From contig CAUJIO010000069.1 of NCBI GenBank assembly GCA_963205315.1, positions 1-64,000 of the forward strand: a DNA stretch of 64,000 nucleotides, in the 5' to 3' direction. The translations under genes and the position numbers were made by a program. The notes beneath the pieces were generated by a model, which was not told the DNA's origin, ran no database searches, and was given only the letters and a program-made list of their open reading frames with translations. This DNA is from Pseudomonadota bacterium. GTDB taxonomy: Bacteria; Pseudomonadota; Alphaproteobacteria; Rhizobiales; Aestuariivirgaceae. Below, piece by piece: positions 8,531 to 17,348 of this stretch (position 1 is its first letter; every line of letters begins with the position of its first letter).

Positions 8531-9448
8531 ATGCCCTCCTCCCCCTTCCTCAACGGCGCCGCCTATGTGCGCGGCCGCTTCGTTCCCATCGCCGAGGCCG
8601 CCATCCCGGTCACCGACTGGGGCTTCACCCGCTCCGACGTCGTCTATGACGTGGTGCATGTCTGGAAGGGCGGATTTTTCCGGCTGGACGACCATCTCGA
8701 CCGCTTCGAGGCCTCGATGCGCAAGCGCCGCATCCACCCGCCGGAGGATCGCGCCGCCATCGCCGGGATCCTCCACCGCTGCGTGGCGCTCTCGGGGCTC
8801 GCGGATGCCTTCGTCGCCATGGTGGCGACGCGCGGCCGCCCGCGCGTCTTCGGTTCGCGCCGGCCCGCCGATTGCGACAACTATCTCATCGCCTATGCCG
8901 TGCCGTGGATCGACGTGGTCCCCAAGGACATGCAGGCCCGTGGCGCCCACATGTGGATCGGCGCCACGCCGCGCGTGCCCGATCATGCGGTCGATCCGAC
9001 CGTCAAGAACTACCAGTGGAGCGACCTGACCTCCAACCTGCTCGAGGCCCATGACGAGGGCTTCGACACCGCCGTCACCTGCGACGCCGCGGGCTTCGTC
9101 ACCGAGGGCCCCGGCTTCAACGTTTTCGTCGTCAAGGACGGTGCGGTGAAGACGCCGGATCGCGGCAGCCTGGGCGGCATCACCCGGCGCACAGCACTCG
9201 AGGTCTGCGCCCATCTCGGCCTGCCCGCCGCCATCGCCCCCGTCACCCGCGCCGAACTGGAAGACGCCGACGAGGTGTTCATCACCTCGACCGCCGGCGG
9301 CGTCATGCCAGTCTCCCGCGTCATGACCCGCATCCTCGGCAACGACCGCCCCGGCCCGGTCTACGAGAAGGTGCGCGCCACCTATTGGCAGTGGCACGAG
9401 GACCCGCGCTTCCGCACCGCCGTGAAGCCGCTGGCCGAGGAGGCTTAG
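8531..9448 (+). CDS. Fold-type IV aminotransferase, (R)-amine transaminase-like
   Basis: 305 residues, PLP-dependent class IV fold. The likely PLP lysine is Lys159 in VDPTVKNYQW, with the downstream Glu192 of the TEGPGFN block that contacts the pyridine nitrogen. The blocks RSDVVYDVVHVW, FRLDDHLDRF, DPTVKNYQWSDL, EGPGFNVFVVKDG and TSTAGGVMP resemble, from memory, the (R)-selective amine transaminases of the ATA-117 type more than D-alanine or branched-chain aminotransferases. The start at 8531 is preferred over a Met 40 codons upstream because the fold begins there and AGGA lies seven bases before it. It stands alone, so the native substrate is unknown; a D-amino-acid or beta-amino substrate is possible. 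Confidence 0.8.
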   Translation: MPSSPFLNGAAYVRGRFVPIAEAAIPVTDWGFTRSDVVYDVVHVWKGGFFRLDDHLDRFEASMRKRRIHPPEDRAAIAGILHRCVALSGLADAFVAMVATRGRPRVFGSRRPADCDNYLIAYAVPWIDVVPKDMQARGAHMWIGATPRVPDHAVDPTVKNYQWSDLTSNLLEAHDEGFDTAVTCDAAGFVTEGPGFNVFVVKDGAVKTPDRGSLGGITRRTALEVCAHLGLPAAIAPVTRAELEDADEVFITSTAGGVMPVSRVMTRILGNDRPGPVYEKVRATYWQWHEDPRFRTAVKPLAEEA

Positions 9449-9511
9449 GTGCCCGCCCCGGATTTGCCTTCCCGCTGGATGACACTACATTAGAAGCGAA
9501 GGAGCAATGCC

Positions 9512-9772
9512 ATGAAACACCTGATCGCATCTGCCGCCGCCCTCGCCCTGCTTGCCGGCCTGGCCCTGCCCGCCACCGCCAAAAGCCGCTCCGAGGCCGA
9601 CCGCGAGCTTTATCGCCGGGCGCAGCGCGAATGCCAGTCGTGGAAATACATGCCCGATGGTGCCAGCATCTACATCAACTATGCCGAAGGCTGGTTCCGC
9701 TGTGATATCCGCTACGACAACAAGCGCAACAAACATCGCGGTCCGAAGGGTGGCAAGAAAGGCGGCGGCTGA
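9512..9772 (+). CDS. Small secreted basic protein, unknown function
   Basis: 86 residues. A clear Sec signal peptide (hydrophobic core 5-18, cleavage likely after ATA near 23) is followed by a short charged domain with two cysteines (RECQSWKYMP and GWFRCDIRYD) and a Gly/Lys tail ending KGGKKGGG. A strong AAGGAG lies seven bases before the ATG. The two cysteines could form a disulfide in the periplasm. I do not recognise a named family. Confidence 0.7.
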   Translation: MKHLIASAAALALLAGLALPATAKSRSEADRELYRRAQRECQSWKYMPDGASIYINYAEGWFRCDIRYDNKRNKHRGPKGGKKGGG

Positions 9773-9984
9773 TCCCGATGATGGCGGCCGCGCCAGGTGC
9801 GAATCGCAATTGGCGAGTGCCCGGCGGTTTGCGCCCCGCCATTGTCTTCCGCTTCCAGCGGCCTCGGTCAAAATCTTGCCAGTATTACAGGGTCTAGGAA
9901 CAACCGGCGTTGCCGTCTTTCTTGACACGCGGCAATTGTGTATTGAGTTGCCTCAGTGTGGGACCGAAGGGGAGTTGGCCGTTG

Positions 9985-10404
9985 ATGGGTGTGAAGATGA
10001 GCGTTGGTAACCGGCTGGCCGCCTTGTCGCTGGTCGGCCTTCTGGCGGCGGGTTGCTCGATGACGGGTGGCTCCTCGGACAGCAGCACCGACGAACCCTT
10101 GGCACCGCAAGGCATGTCGGCCACCGAGATTCGCACCATCCTCGCCGGCAAGAGCTGGCGCTTCCAGGGCCCCAACAACACCGGCACCACCCTCTATGCC
10201 GCCGATGGCTCCTCGCTGGTCGAAGTTGACGGCAAGGGCACGACAAAGGGCCGCTGGACCACCAAGGACGGCCAGCTGTGCGAGAGCTTCGACCCTGCGG
10301 CCTTCCTGCCGGGCGGCGTTCCGATGAGCTGCTATCCGTTCTCGCGCGGCACGGCCCCCAACACCTACCAGGCCGGCAAGGCGACCTTCAGCGTCGCGTC
10401 GTAG
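9985..10404 (+). CDS. Putative lipoprotein, paralogue of the one at 11979
   Basis: 139 residues with a signal sequence and lipobox LLAAGC (Cys24). The mature part has MSATEIRTILAGKSW, then a strand-rich segment with YAADGSS, GRWTTKDGQLCESF and a second Cys (MSCYPF). The same order of motifs recurs in the lipoprotein at 11979-12392. The ATG at 9985 has GGGGAG ten bases upstream; an ATG at 9997 is an alternative. The pattern of a small beta domain with a W...C pair resembles periplasmic lipocalin-like small domains, but I cannot name a family. Confidence 0.75.
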   Translation: MGVKMSVGNRLAALSLVGLLAAGCSMTGGSSDSSTDEPLAPQGMSATEIRTILAGKSWRFQGPNNTGTTLYAADGSSLVEVDGKGTTKGRWTTKDGQLCESFDPAAFLPGGVPMSCYPFSRGTAPNTYQAGKATFSVAS

Positions 10405-10507
10405 AGTTTCACATCTGCCACAATTGCGCCGCAAGGTGATCAAAGTCCTGCCCCCGCGGGACCCGATAGCATTGGCTGAAACACCGGATTATTCGCAGGT
10501 TGACCTT

Positions 10508-11218
10508 ATGATTTCGCGACTTTCGCGCCGCGGCTTTCTGGGCGGCGGCATTGCCATGATGGCAACACCGCCGCTGGCCCATGCTGACGATCCCTATGTC
10601 GAATTCCAGGACGGGACAAAGGCCACGCTCGGCGGAAGCATGGTGGCCACCGAAGAGCAGTATTACGACCCCGCCCTGCTGCCGCCGCCGGAATCCGAAA
10701 TCGATTTCCCGATCGAACCGGTGAACCCCCGCCTGATCAAGAAGAAATACCGCCGGACGCAGGTCTATTTCGAGGGCAACGAGGAACCGGGAACGCTCGT
10801 CGTCGATCCCGACAACCGCTACCTCTACCACGTCCTCGCCTTCGGCATTGCCAATCGATATGGCGTTGGCGTTGGTCGGGCGGGCTTCGCCTGGGCAGGC
10901 AATGCCAAGATCGGAATGAAGCGCCGCTGGCCCCGCTGGGTGCCCCCTAGGGAGATGGTCGACCGCGACGAGCGCGCCAGGAAATGGGTCAACGGCCAGC
11001 CAGGCGGTCCGGAAAATCCCCTCGGAGCCCGCGCACTCTACCTCTATTCCAACGGTGCCGACACGCTCTACCGCATTCACGGCACCAACGAACCGAAATC
11101 AATTGGCCTTGCCATGTCATCCGGCTGCATCCGCATGCTGAATGAAGACGTGGCCGACTTGTTCGACAACGTCATCGTCGGGACGCCGGTGACCGTCCGC
11201 CCATCGAAAGGCACCTGA
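10508..11218 (+). CDS. L,D-transpeptidase (YkuD family), Tat-exported
   Basis: 236 residues. The N-terminus has SRRGFLGGG, a twin-arginine type signal. The YkuD catalytic domain spans about 85-230 with His191 (RIHGTNEP) and the catalytic Cys207 in SSGCIRM, where the usual His of SHGC is Ser. Such enzymes form 3-3 cross-links in peptidoglycan or anchor outer-membrane proteins in Rhizobiales. The ATG at 10508 places the Tat motif at the N-terminus; an earlier TTG at 10424 would bury it. One base separates its stop from the HAD gene start. Confidence 0.9.
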   Translation: MISRLSRRGFLGGGIAMMATPPLAHADDPYVEFQDGTKATLGGSMVATEEQYYDPALLPPPESEIDFPIEPVNPRLIKKKYRRTQVYFEGNEEPGTLVVDPDNRYLYHVLAFGIANRYGVGVGRAGFAWAGNAKIGMKRRWPRWVPPREMVDRDERARKWVNGQPGGPENPLGARALYLYSNGADTLYRIHGTNEPKSIGLAMSSGCIRMLNEDVADLFDNVIVGTPVTVRPSKGT

Positions 11219-11219
11219 A

Positions 11220-11924
11220 ATGCCGGCCCGTGGTATAACCGCCATTGGCTTCGATGCTGACGACACCTTGTGGCAGAACGAAACCTTCTTCCGCATGACC
11301 GAGCAGCGCTTTGCCGAACTTCTCTCCGACCACGGTGAGCATCAGGTGATTTCATCACGGCTGCTGGCAGCCGAACGCCGCAATCTCAAGTACTATGGCT
11401 ATGGCGTGAAAGGCTTCACCCTGTCGATGATCGAGACGGCGGTGGAAGTCACCAACGGCTCGGTTTCTGCCGGTGTCATCGCCGAAATCCTCTCCTTTGG
11501 CCGACAGATGCTGCAGAACCCGGTGGAAACACTGCCGCAGGTTCATGAAACGCTGGACGCTCTGGCGGGCAAATACCGAATCCTTCTCATCACCAAGGGC
11601 GACCTGTTCGATCAGGAACGGAAACTCGCCCAGTCGGGCCTCGGCGACTATTTCGATGCGGTCGAGATCGTCAGTGAAAAGACGCCACAAACCTACGGCC
11701 GTATCTTCGCGCGCCATGGTGACGGCGTGGAGAACGCCATGATGATCGGCAACTCGCTTAAGTCGGATGTGGTGCCGGTCATCACCGCCGGCGGCTGGGG
11801 CATACACGTGCCGCACGAACTGACCTGGGTTTTGGAACACGAAGAAGCCCCGGAGGACAATCCGCGCTTTCGCCGCATCTACAACCTTGGCGGGCTCATC
11901 CCGCTTCTCAGGCAAATGACTTGA
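11220..11924 (+). CDS. HAD-superfamily hydrolase
   Basis: 234 residues. Motif I FDADDTLW (Asp12 nucleophile, Asp14) is at the N-terminus, motif II is LLITKGD near 120, and motif IV is MIGNSLKSDV near 175, with a helical cap between. This is a phosphatase-type HAD; the substrate is not evident. It starts directly after the L,D-transpeptidase stop and is probably cotranscribed with it. Confidence 0.88.
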   Translation: MPARGITAIGFDADDTLWQNETFFRMTEQRFAELLSDHGEHQVISSRLLAAERRNLKYYGYGVKGFTLSMIETAVEVTNGSVSAGVIAEILSFGRQMLQNPVETLPQVHETLDALAGKYRILLITKGDLFDQERKLAQSGLGDYFDAVEIVSEKTPQTYGRIFARHGDGVENAMMIGNSLKSDVVPVITAGGWGIHVPHELTWVLEHEEAPEDNPRFRRIYNLGGLIPLLRQMT

Positions 11925-11978
11925 AGCCACGCCGGGCCTGTGGCACACGGCGCAACATCGATTTGAGGACAGAACATT

Positions 11979-12392
11979 TTGAGCGGCGCGACCATTCGTA
12001 CACTGACAATCATCGGCCTCGGCCTGGCGTTGGCCGCCTGCTCGACCGGTCCTTCAGGCGTGCGCATCACCAACGGGGGAACATCCGCAACCACCGACAA
12101 GCCGGTCGAGCCGATCCACAATCTCTCGGCAAATGAAATCCGCACCGCTATTTCCGGCAAGACCTTTCAGTACACACGTTCTGACGGCAACGGCTTCATC
12201 ACCTATAACGCCGATGGCACATTCAGCTATCAGGACGATGCCAAGGGTGGCGGCACCGGCACCTGGTCCGCCAACGGCTCCCAGTTCTGTGAGTCATTCG
12301 GCAAGGGCGCGGCCCAGGATTGCGGTGACTTCAAGAATACCGGAGATGCCTATTTCGCCGCCAAGTCGCGGTTGGTGGAGATGAAAGTCTAA
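11979..12392 (+). CDS. Putative lipoprotein, paralogue of the one at 9985
   Basis: 137 residues starting at a TTG with GAGGA nine bases upstream; no in-frame ATG would keep the signal sequence. The lipobox is ALAAC (Cys21). The mature part carries LSANEIRTAISGKTF, then YNADGTFSYQDD and GTWSANGSQFCESF and a second Cys (QDCGDF), matching the protein at 9985-10404 block by block. Function unknown; it likely sits on the periplasmic face. Confidence 0.75.
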   Translation: MSGATIRTLTIIGLGLALAACSTGPSGVRITNGGTSATTDKPVEPIHNLSANEIRTAISGKTFQYTRSDGNGFITYNADGTFSYQDDAKGGGTGTWSANGSQFCESFGKGAAQDCGDFKNTGDAYFAAKSRLVEMKV

Positions 12393-12396
12393 CCAC

Positions 12397-13038
12397 CTAT
12401 TCGTTCAGGAACGGATTGTTCAGCCGCTCTTCGCCGATCTGGCCCGGCGAACCATGCCCGGGCAAGAACACCACGTCGTCACCCAGCGGGAACAGCTTTT
12501 CGCGGATGGACCGGAGCAACGTTTCATGGTCGCCGCGCGGAAAATCCGTGCGGCCGACCGAGCCCTGGAACAGCACGTCCCCCACAAGCGCGAAGCGGTT
12601 GTCGCCGTTGAAGAAGACGACCGATCCCGGCGTGTGCCCGGGCGCTTCGTAAACTGAGAAGCGCAGATCGCCGACCGTCACCTCGTCGTCTTCCTTCAGC
12701 CAGCGATCCGGCACCACGGCGCGCGCATCCATCATGCCGTACTTTGCGCCCGACTCGGGTAGCGCCTCGAGCAGGAAGGTGTCTTCGATATGCGGCCCCT
12801 CGATGGGCACCTGCAGGGCATCCTTCAAAGCCGCCGCCCCACCGGCATGATCGATGTGGCCGTGCGTCAGCAGGATCTTCTCGATGGCGATGCCGCTTTG
12901 CTTGATGGCTCCGAGAATGCGCGGAACATCGCCGCCCGGATCGACAATGGCACCTATCTTTCTCACCTCGTCATAGACGAGCGAGCAATTCTGCTGGAAT
13001 GGCGTAACAGGGATGATGAAGGCCTGGAGCTTGGTCAT
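12397..13038 (-). CDS. MBL-fold metallo-hydrolase, glyoxalase II-like (YcbL type)
   Basis: 213 residues with the metal-binding HGHIDH motif near 62, GHTPGS near 134, GDVLF near 155 and PGHG near 195, the beta-lactamase-fold signature of the short glyoxalase II / YcbL group that lacks the C-terminal glutathione-binding helices. The start at 13038 (MTKLQAF) is preferred over a frame running 129 codons further upstream that has no homologous features. It is convergent with the lipoprotein gene, four bases away. Confidence 0.92.
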   Translation of the reverse strand: MTKLQAFIIPVTPFQQNCSLVYDEVRKIGAIVDPGGDVPRILGAIKQSGIAIEKILLTHGHIDHAGGAAALKDALQVPIEGPHIEDTFLLEALPESGAKYGMMDARAVVPDRWLKEDDEVTVGDLRFSVYEAPGHTPGSVVFFNGDNRFALVGDVLFQGSVGRTDFPRGDHETLLRSIREKLFPLGDDVVFLPGHGSPGQIGEERLNNPFLNE

Positions 13039-13198
13039 GGCCGCGCTCCATAGCCCAAGTCCCACCGGAGTGTGAAGCTCTTTGCAGGCGATGAACTGCA
13101 ATTGCGATGAGTGATTGCAGCTCTGCACAACCCACCCTTGCTCCGCCGCAGACGCCTCGCTAGAGTCTGCTGGACGAAACTTCAACAGAAGACGCATC

Positions 13199-14365
13199 AT
13201 GTCAGCCGCCGATAGCCAGCCACAACGCACGGGAAACCTGATCGCCGCCATGGCGGCGGTCTGCTGCTGTGATATTGCGCTCGGCTTGACGCTCCAGCTC
13301 TTGCCGCTCTTGATGGAGAAGCAGGGCATACCTGCCTGGGCCATCGGCCTTAACGCAGCCATGGGTCCGATCGGCATCTTGCTCGCCGGGCCGTTTCTGC
13401 CGCGGCTGCTCGGCAACGTCGGCACAAGGCGCGCCGCTTACTTCATCATCGCAACAATGATCATCCTGTTGCTGGCAATCGCGATGTCGCCATTCTGGCT
13501 TTGGTTTCCATTGCGCTTCTTGTTCGGCATGGCGACCGGCGCCCTCTTCACCATCAGCGAGGCCTGGGTCCTGACATTCGCCAGCGACAAGAACCGCGGC
13601 CGCGTCATGGGGCTTTACACCAGTGTGCTGGCGATAACCTTTTCCGTGGGCCCGCTTATCGTGCCCTGGACGGGCATCAGTGGCTGGCTGCCGTGGATCA
13701 TCGGCATTGTTTGTATTTGCCTGGGCACTCTGCCGCTCGCATTCGTCAAGGTTGAGGGAGATGAATTCAGGCAGACCGAGAGCGGTGGTTTTTTCGCCTT
13801 CATCAGGAAGGCGCCGTTGCTGCTCTTTGCGGTCTGCGCCGTCACACTGTTCGACAACGTCTTCATTTCCTTCTTCACGATTTTTGGTCTGCGCCACGGC
13901 GTCGAACTCGACGTCGCCAGCCGCATCCTCGGCTTCGGTATCATCGGCAATGTGCTGATGTTTTATCCGATGGGCTGGCTTGCTGATCACTGGTCGCGGC
14001 GCGGAGTCGTGGTGGTCACGGCCAGCCTTACCGTCGTACTGGCGCTCAGCCTCATCGCCTTCATCAACCACTGGCTCATCTGGCCGATCGTGATCCTGCT
14101 TTCGGCAAATGCTTTTGGCGTTTATGTCGTGGCGCTGGCGACAATGGGCGACAGTTTCAAGGGACCGGACGTGATGGCGGGCTCTGCCGCGTTCGCCGCC
14201 ATGTGGGGCATCGGCGGATTGCTGGGGCCACCGATAGCGGGAGTTGCCATAGACGCGTTTGGCATCAACGCAATGCCGGTCACGCTGGCCTCCTTCTATG
14301 TCATTCTGCTTGTGGGTCTCGCCGTCACCGGCGGCAATCTTGTGCGGACGCCCGCCAATGGATAG
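13199..14365 (+). CDS. MFS transporter, first of a tandem pair
   Basis: 388 residues with about 12 hydrophobic segments. Transporter motifs are ISEAW in TM5 region (shared with YcaD-like members) and RGRVMGLYTSVLA after it; the central loop has KAPLLLFAV. The substrate is unknown. The stop overlaps the next transporter start by 8 bp. The start ATG at 13199 excludes 28 codons of upstream open frame that lack hydrophobic character. Confidence 0.88.
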   Translation: MSAADSQPQRTGNLIAAMAAVCCCDIALGLTLQLLPLLMEKQGIPAWAIGLNAAMGPIGILLAGPFLPRLLGNVGTRRAAYFIIATMIILLLAIAMSPFWLWFPLRFLFGMATGALFTISEAWVLTFASDKNRGRVMGLYTSVLAITFSVGPLIVPWTGISGWLPWIIGIVCICLGTLPLAFVKVEGDEFRQTESGGFFAFIRKAPLLLFAVCAVTLFDNVFISFFTIFGLRHGVELDVASRILGFGIIGNVLMFYPMGWLADHWSRRGVVVVTASLTVVLALSLIAFINHWLIWPIVILLSANAFGVYVVALATMGDSFKGPDVMAGSAAFAAMWGIGGLLGPPIAGVAIDAFGINAMPVTLASFYVILLVGLAVTGGNLVRTPANG

Positions 14366-15509
14366 GCAGCGGTTCATAAACCTCCTGGCTGCCATCTCGG
14401 CCATCACCGTCTTCGGCTTCACCTTCGGGCTGATGTTCCCGCTGCTGTCGCTGATTATGGAGAGCCAGAACATCAGTTCGGCGCTCATCGGCTACAATTC
14501 GGCCATGCACCCGCTGGGTATCGTGTTCTCGGTTTTCTTCATTCCAATGGCCGTACGTCGCTTCGGTGCAAAGCGTGCCGTCATCGGCTCAGCGCTCATC
14601 ACGGCCGCTGTGATCGTGTCATATCCTTTCTTCCCGGTCTTCACAGCGTGGTTCGCCCTGCGCTTCCTTCAAGGCTTCTTCGTCTCCATCCTCTTTGCCA
14701 TCAGCGAAGCCTGGATCGTGAAATTCGCAGAAGGACCGTGGAGGTCACGCATTCTTGCGATCTACGCCTCAATCCTCGCCCTGAGTTTCGGCGGCGGCCC
14801 AGTGGTGATCACCTTTACCGGCATCGAAGGCCTCGCTCCTTTTCTCGTCGGCGCAGCCTTCCTGCTGCTCGCCACCATTCCAATCCTGTTCGTCAAGGAT
14901 GAGCCCGTGGACAGCGAGGACGAGGCGCCGCTCTCGGTCCTGGCCTTCTGCCGCAAGGCGCCGATCCTGCTCTTCGCCGTCGGCATGTTTGCCATCATTG
15001 ATGCCGCCAACCTGAGCTTCCTGCCAGTCTATTCTGTGAAGAAGGGTTTCGATCAGTCCCAGGCAGCGCTTGCACTTACTGCCTTCGTGATCGGCAACAC
15101 CGTATTGCAGTTCCCTATCGGCTGGTGCGCCGATCATTTCCCCAAGCGCATTGTAATGACGGCCTGCGGCATTGCCACTGCCATCAGCGCCGCCCTCGTG
15201 CCGTTCACCTTCGGAACGGTGGCGCTCTGGCCGGTGTTGACCGTAATGGGGGCCGCATCCGCTGGTATTTACACCGTCTCGCTCGGCGAGCTCGGTGAAC
15301 GCTTCTCCGGCCACGAGCTGGTAACCGGCACGGCCGCCTTTTCGACCATGTGGGGCGTCGGCGCCCTGACAGGATCATTGCTCGCGGGTTGGTCCATTGC
15401 GGGCTTTGGGCCCGATGGACTGCCCGTCACGATGTCCGTCATTTTCATGGTGTTCGTCGTGGCGTCAGCCATCAGCGCCCGCGCCGTTGTCAGAGCGGGT
15501 TCATCATGA
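14358..15509 (+). CDS. MFS transporter, second of a tandem pair
   Basis: 383 residues, about 12 hydrophobic segments. It aligns along its whole length with the preceding transporter: ISEAWIVKFAE, SRILAIYASILALSFGGGP, RKAPILLFAVGMF and FPIGWCADHFPKR match the equivalent blocks there. It therefore arose by tandem duplication. It starts inside the last codons of the first gene (8-bp overlap), so translation is probably coupled. Substrate unknown. Confidence 0.88.
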   Translation: MDRQRFINLLAAISAITVFGFTFGLMFPLLSLIMESQNISSALIGYNSAMHPLGIVFSVFFIPMAVRRFGAKRAVIGSALITAAVIVSYPFFPVFTAWFALRFLQGFFVSILFAISEAWIVKFAEGPWRSRILAIYASILALSFGGGPVVITFTGIEGLAPFLVGAAFLLLATIPILFVKDEPVDSEDEAPLSVLAFCRKAPILLFAVGMFAIIDAANLSFLPVYSVKKGFDQSQAALALTAFVIGNTVLQFPIGWCADHFPKRIVMTACGIATAISAALVPFTFGTVALWPVLTVMGAASAGIYTVSLGELGERFSGHELVTGTAAFSTMWGVGALTGSLLAGWSIAGFGPDGLPVTMSVIFMVFVVASAISARAVVRAGSS

Positions 15510-15664
15510 GGCGCAATGGCTTCAGCCAAGCCACGGTCCTTGCATTCACGGCTGCTGGGGCCACGTACCGCAAGCCAGGGCGGCGCATGGCGGAAGCCGG
15601 GCTCACTGCCTCCGATCTGGACATTCATCGACGCTGCAGTGATTGTAGCTGCTATCATCGTTCA

Positions 15665-15680
15665 GGCGCTCTCAAGCGCC
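15665..15680 (+). other. Hairpin in the prmB leader
   Basis: GGCGCT-CTCA-AGCGCC, six-base arms with a four-base loop, ends 16 bases before the prmB ATG. No T-run follows, so it is not a classical terminator. It lies in the 187-bp gap between the second MFS gene and prmB, in which I see no gene. Confidence 0.35.
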
Positions 15681-15696
15681 ACGCGGGAGACCAACC

Positions 15697-16614
15697 ATGC
15701 CAGACGCCATCGCCGCTGCCAGCCAGCTTCGAACAACACGTGATTTTCTGCGCTGGGCTTTGTCGGAATTCCGCAAGGCCCGTCTCAGTCACGGGCATGG
15801 CACCACCTCGGCCATCGACGAGGCAGCCTTCCTCATTCTCGAAACACTGAACCTGCCGGTTGACGACATCAATCCATGGCTTGATGCAACGTTGCTGGAC
15901 GGCGAGCGAAAGTCTTTGGCCGAGATTATCACCCGGCGCATCGAGTCACGGATGCCGGCCGCATATCTGGTGAAGCGCGCATACATCCACGGCGTGCCTT
16001 TCTACGTGGATGAACGGGTAATCGTGCCACGCTCCTATATCGGTGAGCTCATGTTCTCCGGAATTTTCGGCGGCGAGGATACGAGCCTGATCGAGGATAT
16101 CGCGCAGGTGGCGAGCGTTCTCGACCTGTGTACGGGTTCTGGCTGCCTTGCCATTCTGGCAGCCGGCATTTTCCCCGATGCGGAGATCGATGCGGCAGAC
16201 TTGTCGGAAGCTGCCCTCGAAGTCGCCCGGATCAACGTTACTGATCACAATTACTCCAATCGGATCAATTTATTACAGGGCGATCTTTTCGATGCGGTTG
16301 AAGGCCGGACCTATGATCTGATCATCGCCAATCCGCCTTATGTGGCGGGACCTGAAGTTGCCGCCTTCCCCGCTGAATATGGCCATGAGCCGATCATGGC
16401 GCATATCGCTGGTGACGATGGACTCGACATCGTCAGGCGCATTCTCGACGAGGCGGCCGCACATCTCAATCCAGGCGGGGGGGTGCTGTGTGAAGTCGGA
16501 ACAGGCCGCGACCTTTTGGTTGCCGAGTTTCCGCACCTCGATTTTCTTTGGCTCGACACAGAGGAAAGCCTCGGCGAAGTCTTCTGGATTACCCGTGAAC
16601 AGCTGACCGGCTGA
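15697..16614 (+). CDS. prmB: Ribosomal protein L3 N5-glutamine methyltransferase
   Basis: 305 residues. It methylates the amide of a glutamine in ribosomal protein L3, using S-adenosylmethionine. The SAM site VLDLCTGSGCLAI is near 143-155 and the glutamine-methylase motif NPPY is near 212. The N-terminal segment with RIESRMPAAYLV and VDERVIVPRSYIGE is the PrmB version of the family rather than PrmC (release factor). Its stop is one base from the convergent amidotransferase stop. Confidence 0.92.
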   Translation: MPDAIAAASQLRTTRDFLRWALSEFRKARLSHGHGTTSAIDEAAFLILETLNLPVDDINPWLDATLLDGERKSLAEIITRRIESRMPAAYLVKRAYIHGVPFYVDERVIVPRSYIGELMFSGIFGGEDTSLIEDIAQVASVLDLCTGSGCLAILAAGIFPDAEIDAADLSEAALEVARINVTDHNYSNRINLLQGDLFDAVEGRTYDLIIANPPYVAGPEVAAFPAEYGHEPIMAHIAGDDGLDIVRRILDEAAAHLNPGGGVLCEVGTGRDLLVAEFPHLDFLWLDTEESLGEVFWITREQLTG

Positions 16615-16615
16615 T

Positions 16616-17341
16616 CTACTTGCGCAGGCCCGAGGAGGCGACGAGGTTGTCGTACATGCGGCGTGTCATGGCCGCCATCTGCGGCATCAGCGGATAGGCC
16701 TCCGCCACCAGTCTCTGGTAGGCCCCCTCGCCCAGATGTTTTTCAAGATTCTCGACATACATTGGCAGAGACGACCAGCCCGCCATCGACTGCGGCGTGA
16801 ACTCGCAATGGAACTGCGTGCTCATGGCATGGCTGTCGATGGCGATTGACTGAACCGCCGCGCGCGGTGAGTTCGCCAATACGCGAGCCTGCTGTGGAGC
16901 GCGCTTCACCTCCGCCATATGCCATTGCATGACTTTGTGCGACGGACCAAGCCCCGCCATCAATTCGCTGCTCAGTCCGTCCTCGGTCAGATGCACATCG
17001 TGAACCCCGACCTCGCCTTCATCTGCCAGCGCCACCTCTCCGCCAAGTGCAGTCGCCAGCAGTTGGTGCCCGAGGCAAACGCCGAAATACGGCTTGGCAC
17101 GGTCCATCACCCATTCGCGGATTGCCGCCTTTTCCTCCGCAAGCCAAGGATGCTGGTCCTCCTGCCACGTATCCATCGACCCGCCGAGGACGAAGAGAAA
17201 ATCATAGGGAGCCAGGCTCGGGATGGCTTGCCCTTCGAACAGGCGCACCGGCTCCGGAATGAGCCCATCCTCGGCGAAATAGTCAAGGAAGCGGCCGGGA
17301 TGGTCGTGGTTCATATGCTGCAGAACAAGCGCGCGCTTCAT
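16616..17341 (-). CDS. Class I glutamine amidotransferase-like protein
   Basis: 241 residues. The nucleophile elbow FGVCLGHQLLA (Cys near 89) and the C-terminal FHCEFTP (His, Glu) complete a GATase1 triad, and the oxyanion block VLGGSMDTWQ is near 52. Such stand-alone proteins are often annotated GMP synthase-like, but no synthetase domain follows and the amide acceptor is unknown. It is convergent with prmB and lies seven bases downstream of RNase T2's end on the other side. Confidence 0.88.
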   Translation of the reverse strand: MKRALVLQHMNHDHPGRFLDYFAEDGLIPEPVRLFEGQAIPSLAPYDFLFVLGGSMDTWQEDQHPWLAEEKAAIREWVMDRAKPYFGVCLGHQLLATALGGEVALADEGEVGVHDVHLTEDGLSSELMAGLGPSHKVMQWHMAEVKRAPQQARVLANSPRAAVQSIAIDSHAMSTQFHCEFTPQSMAGWSSLPMYVENLEKHLGEGAYQRLVAEAYPLMPQMAAMTRRMYDNLVASSGLRK

Positions 17342-17348
17342 CAGAAAA

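Noticed and set aside
7952-9397. Long minus-strand open frame (481 codons) opposite the aminotransferase
   Set aside because: It is exactly antisense to a gene with clear motifs, is rich in Gly/Ala/Arg without a fold, and owes its length to high G+C.
15510-15696. Short reading frames between the second MFS gene and prmB
   Set aside because: No ribosome site, no signal and no coding character; treated as leader.
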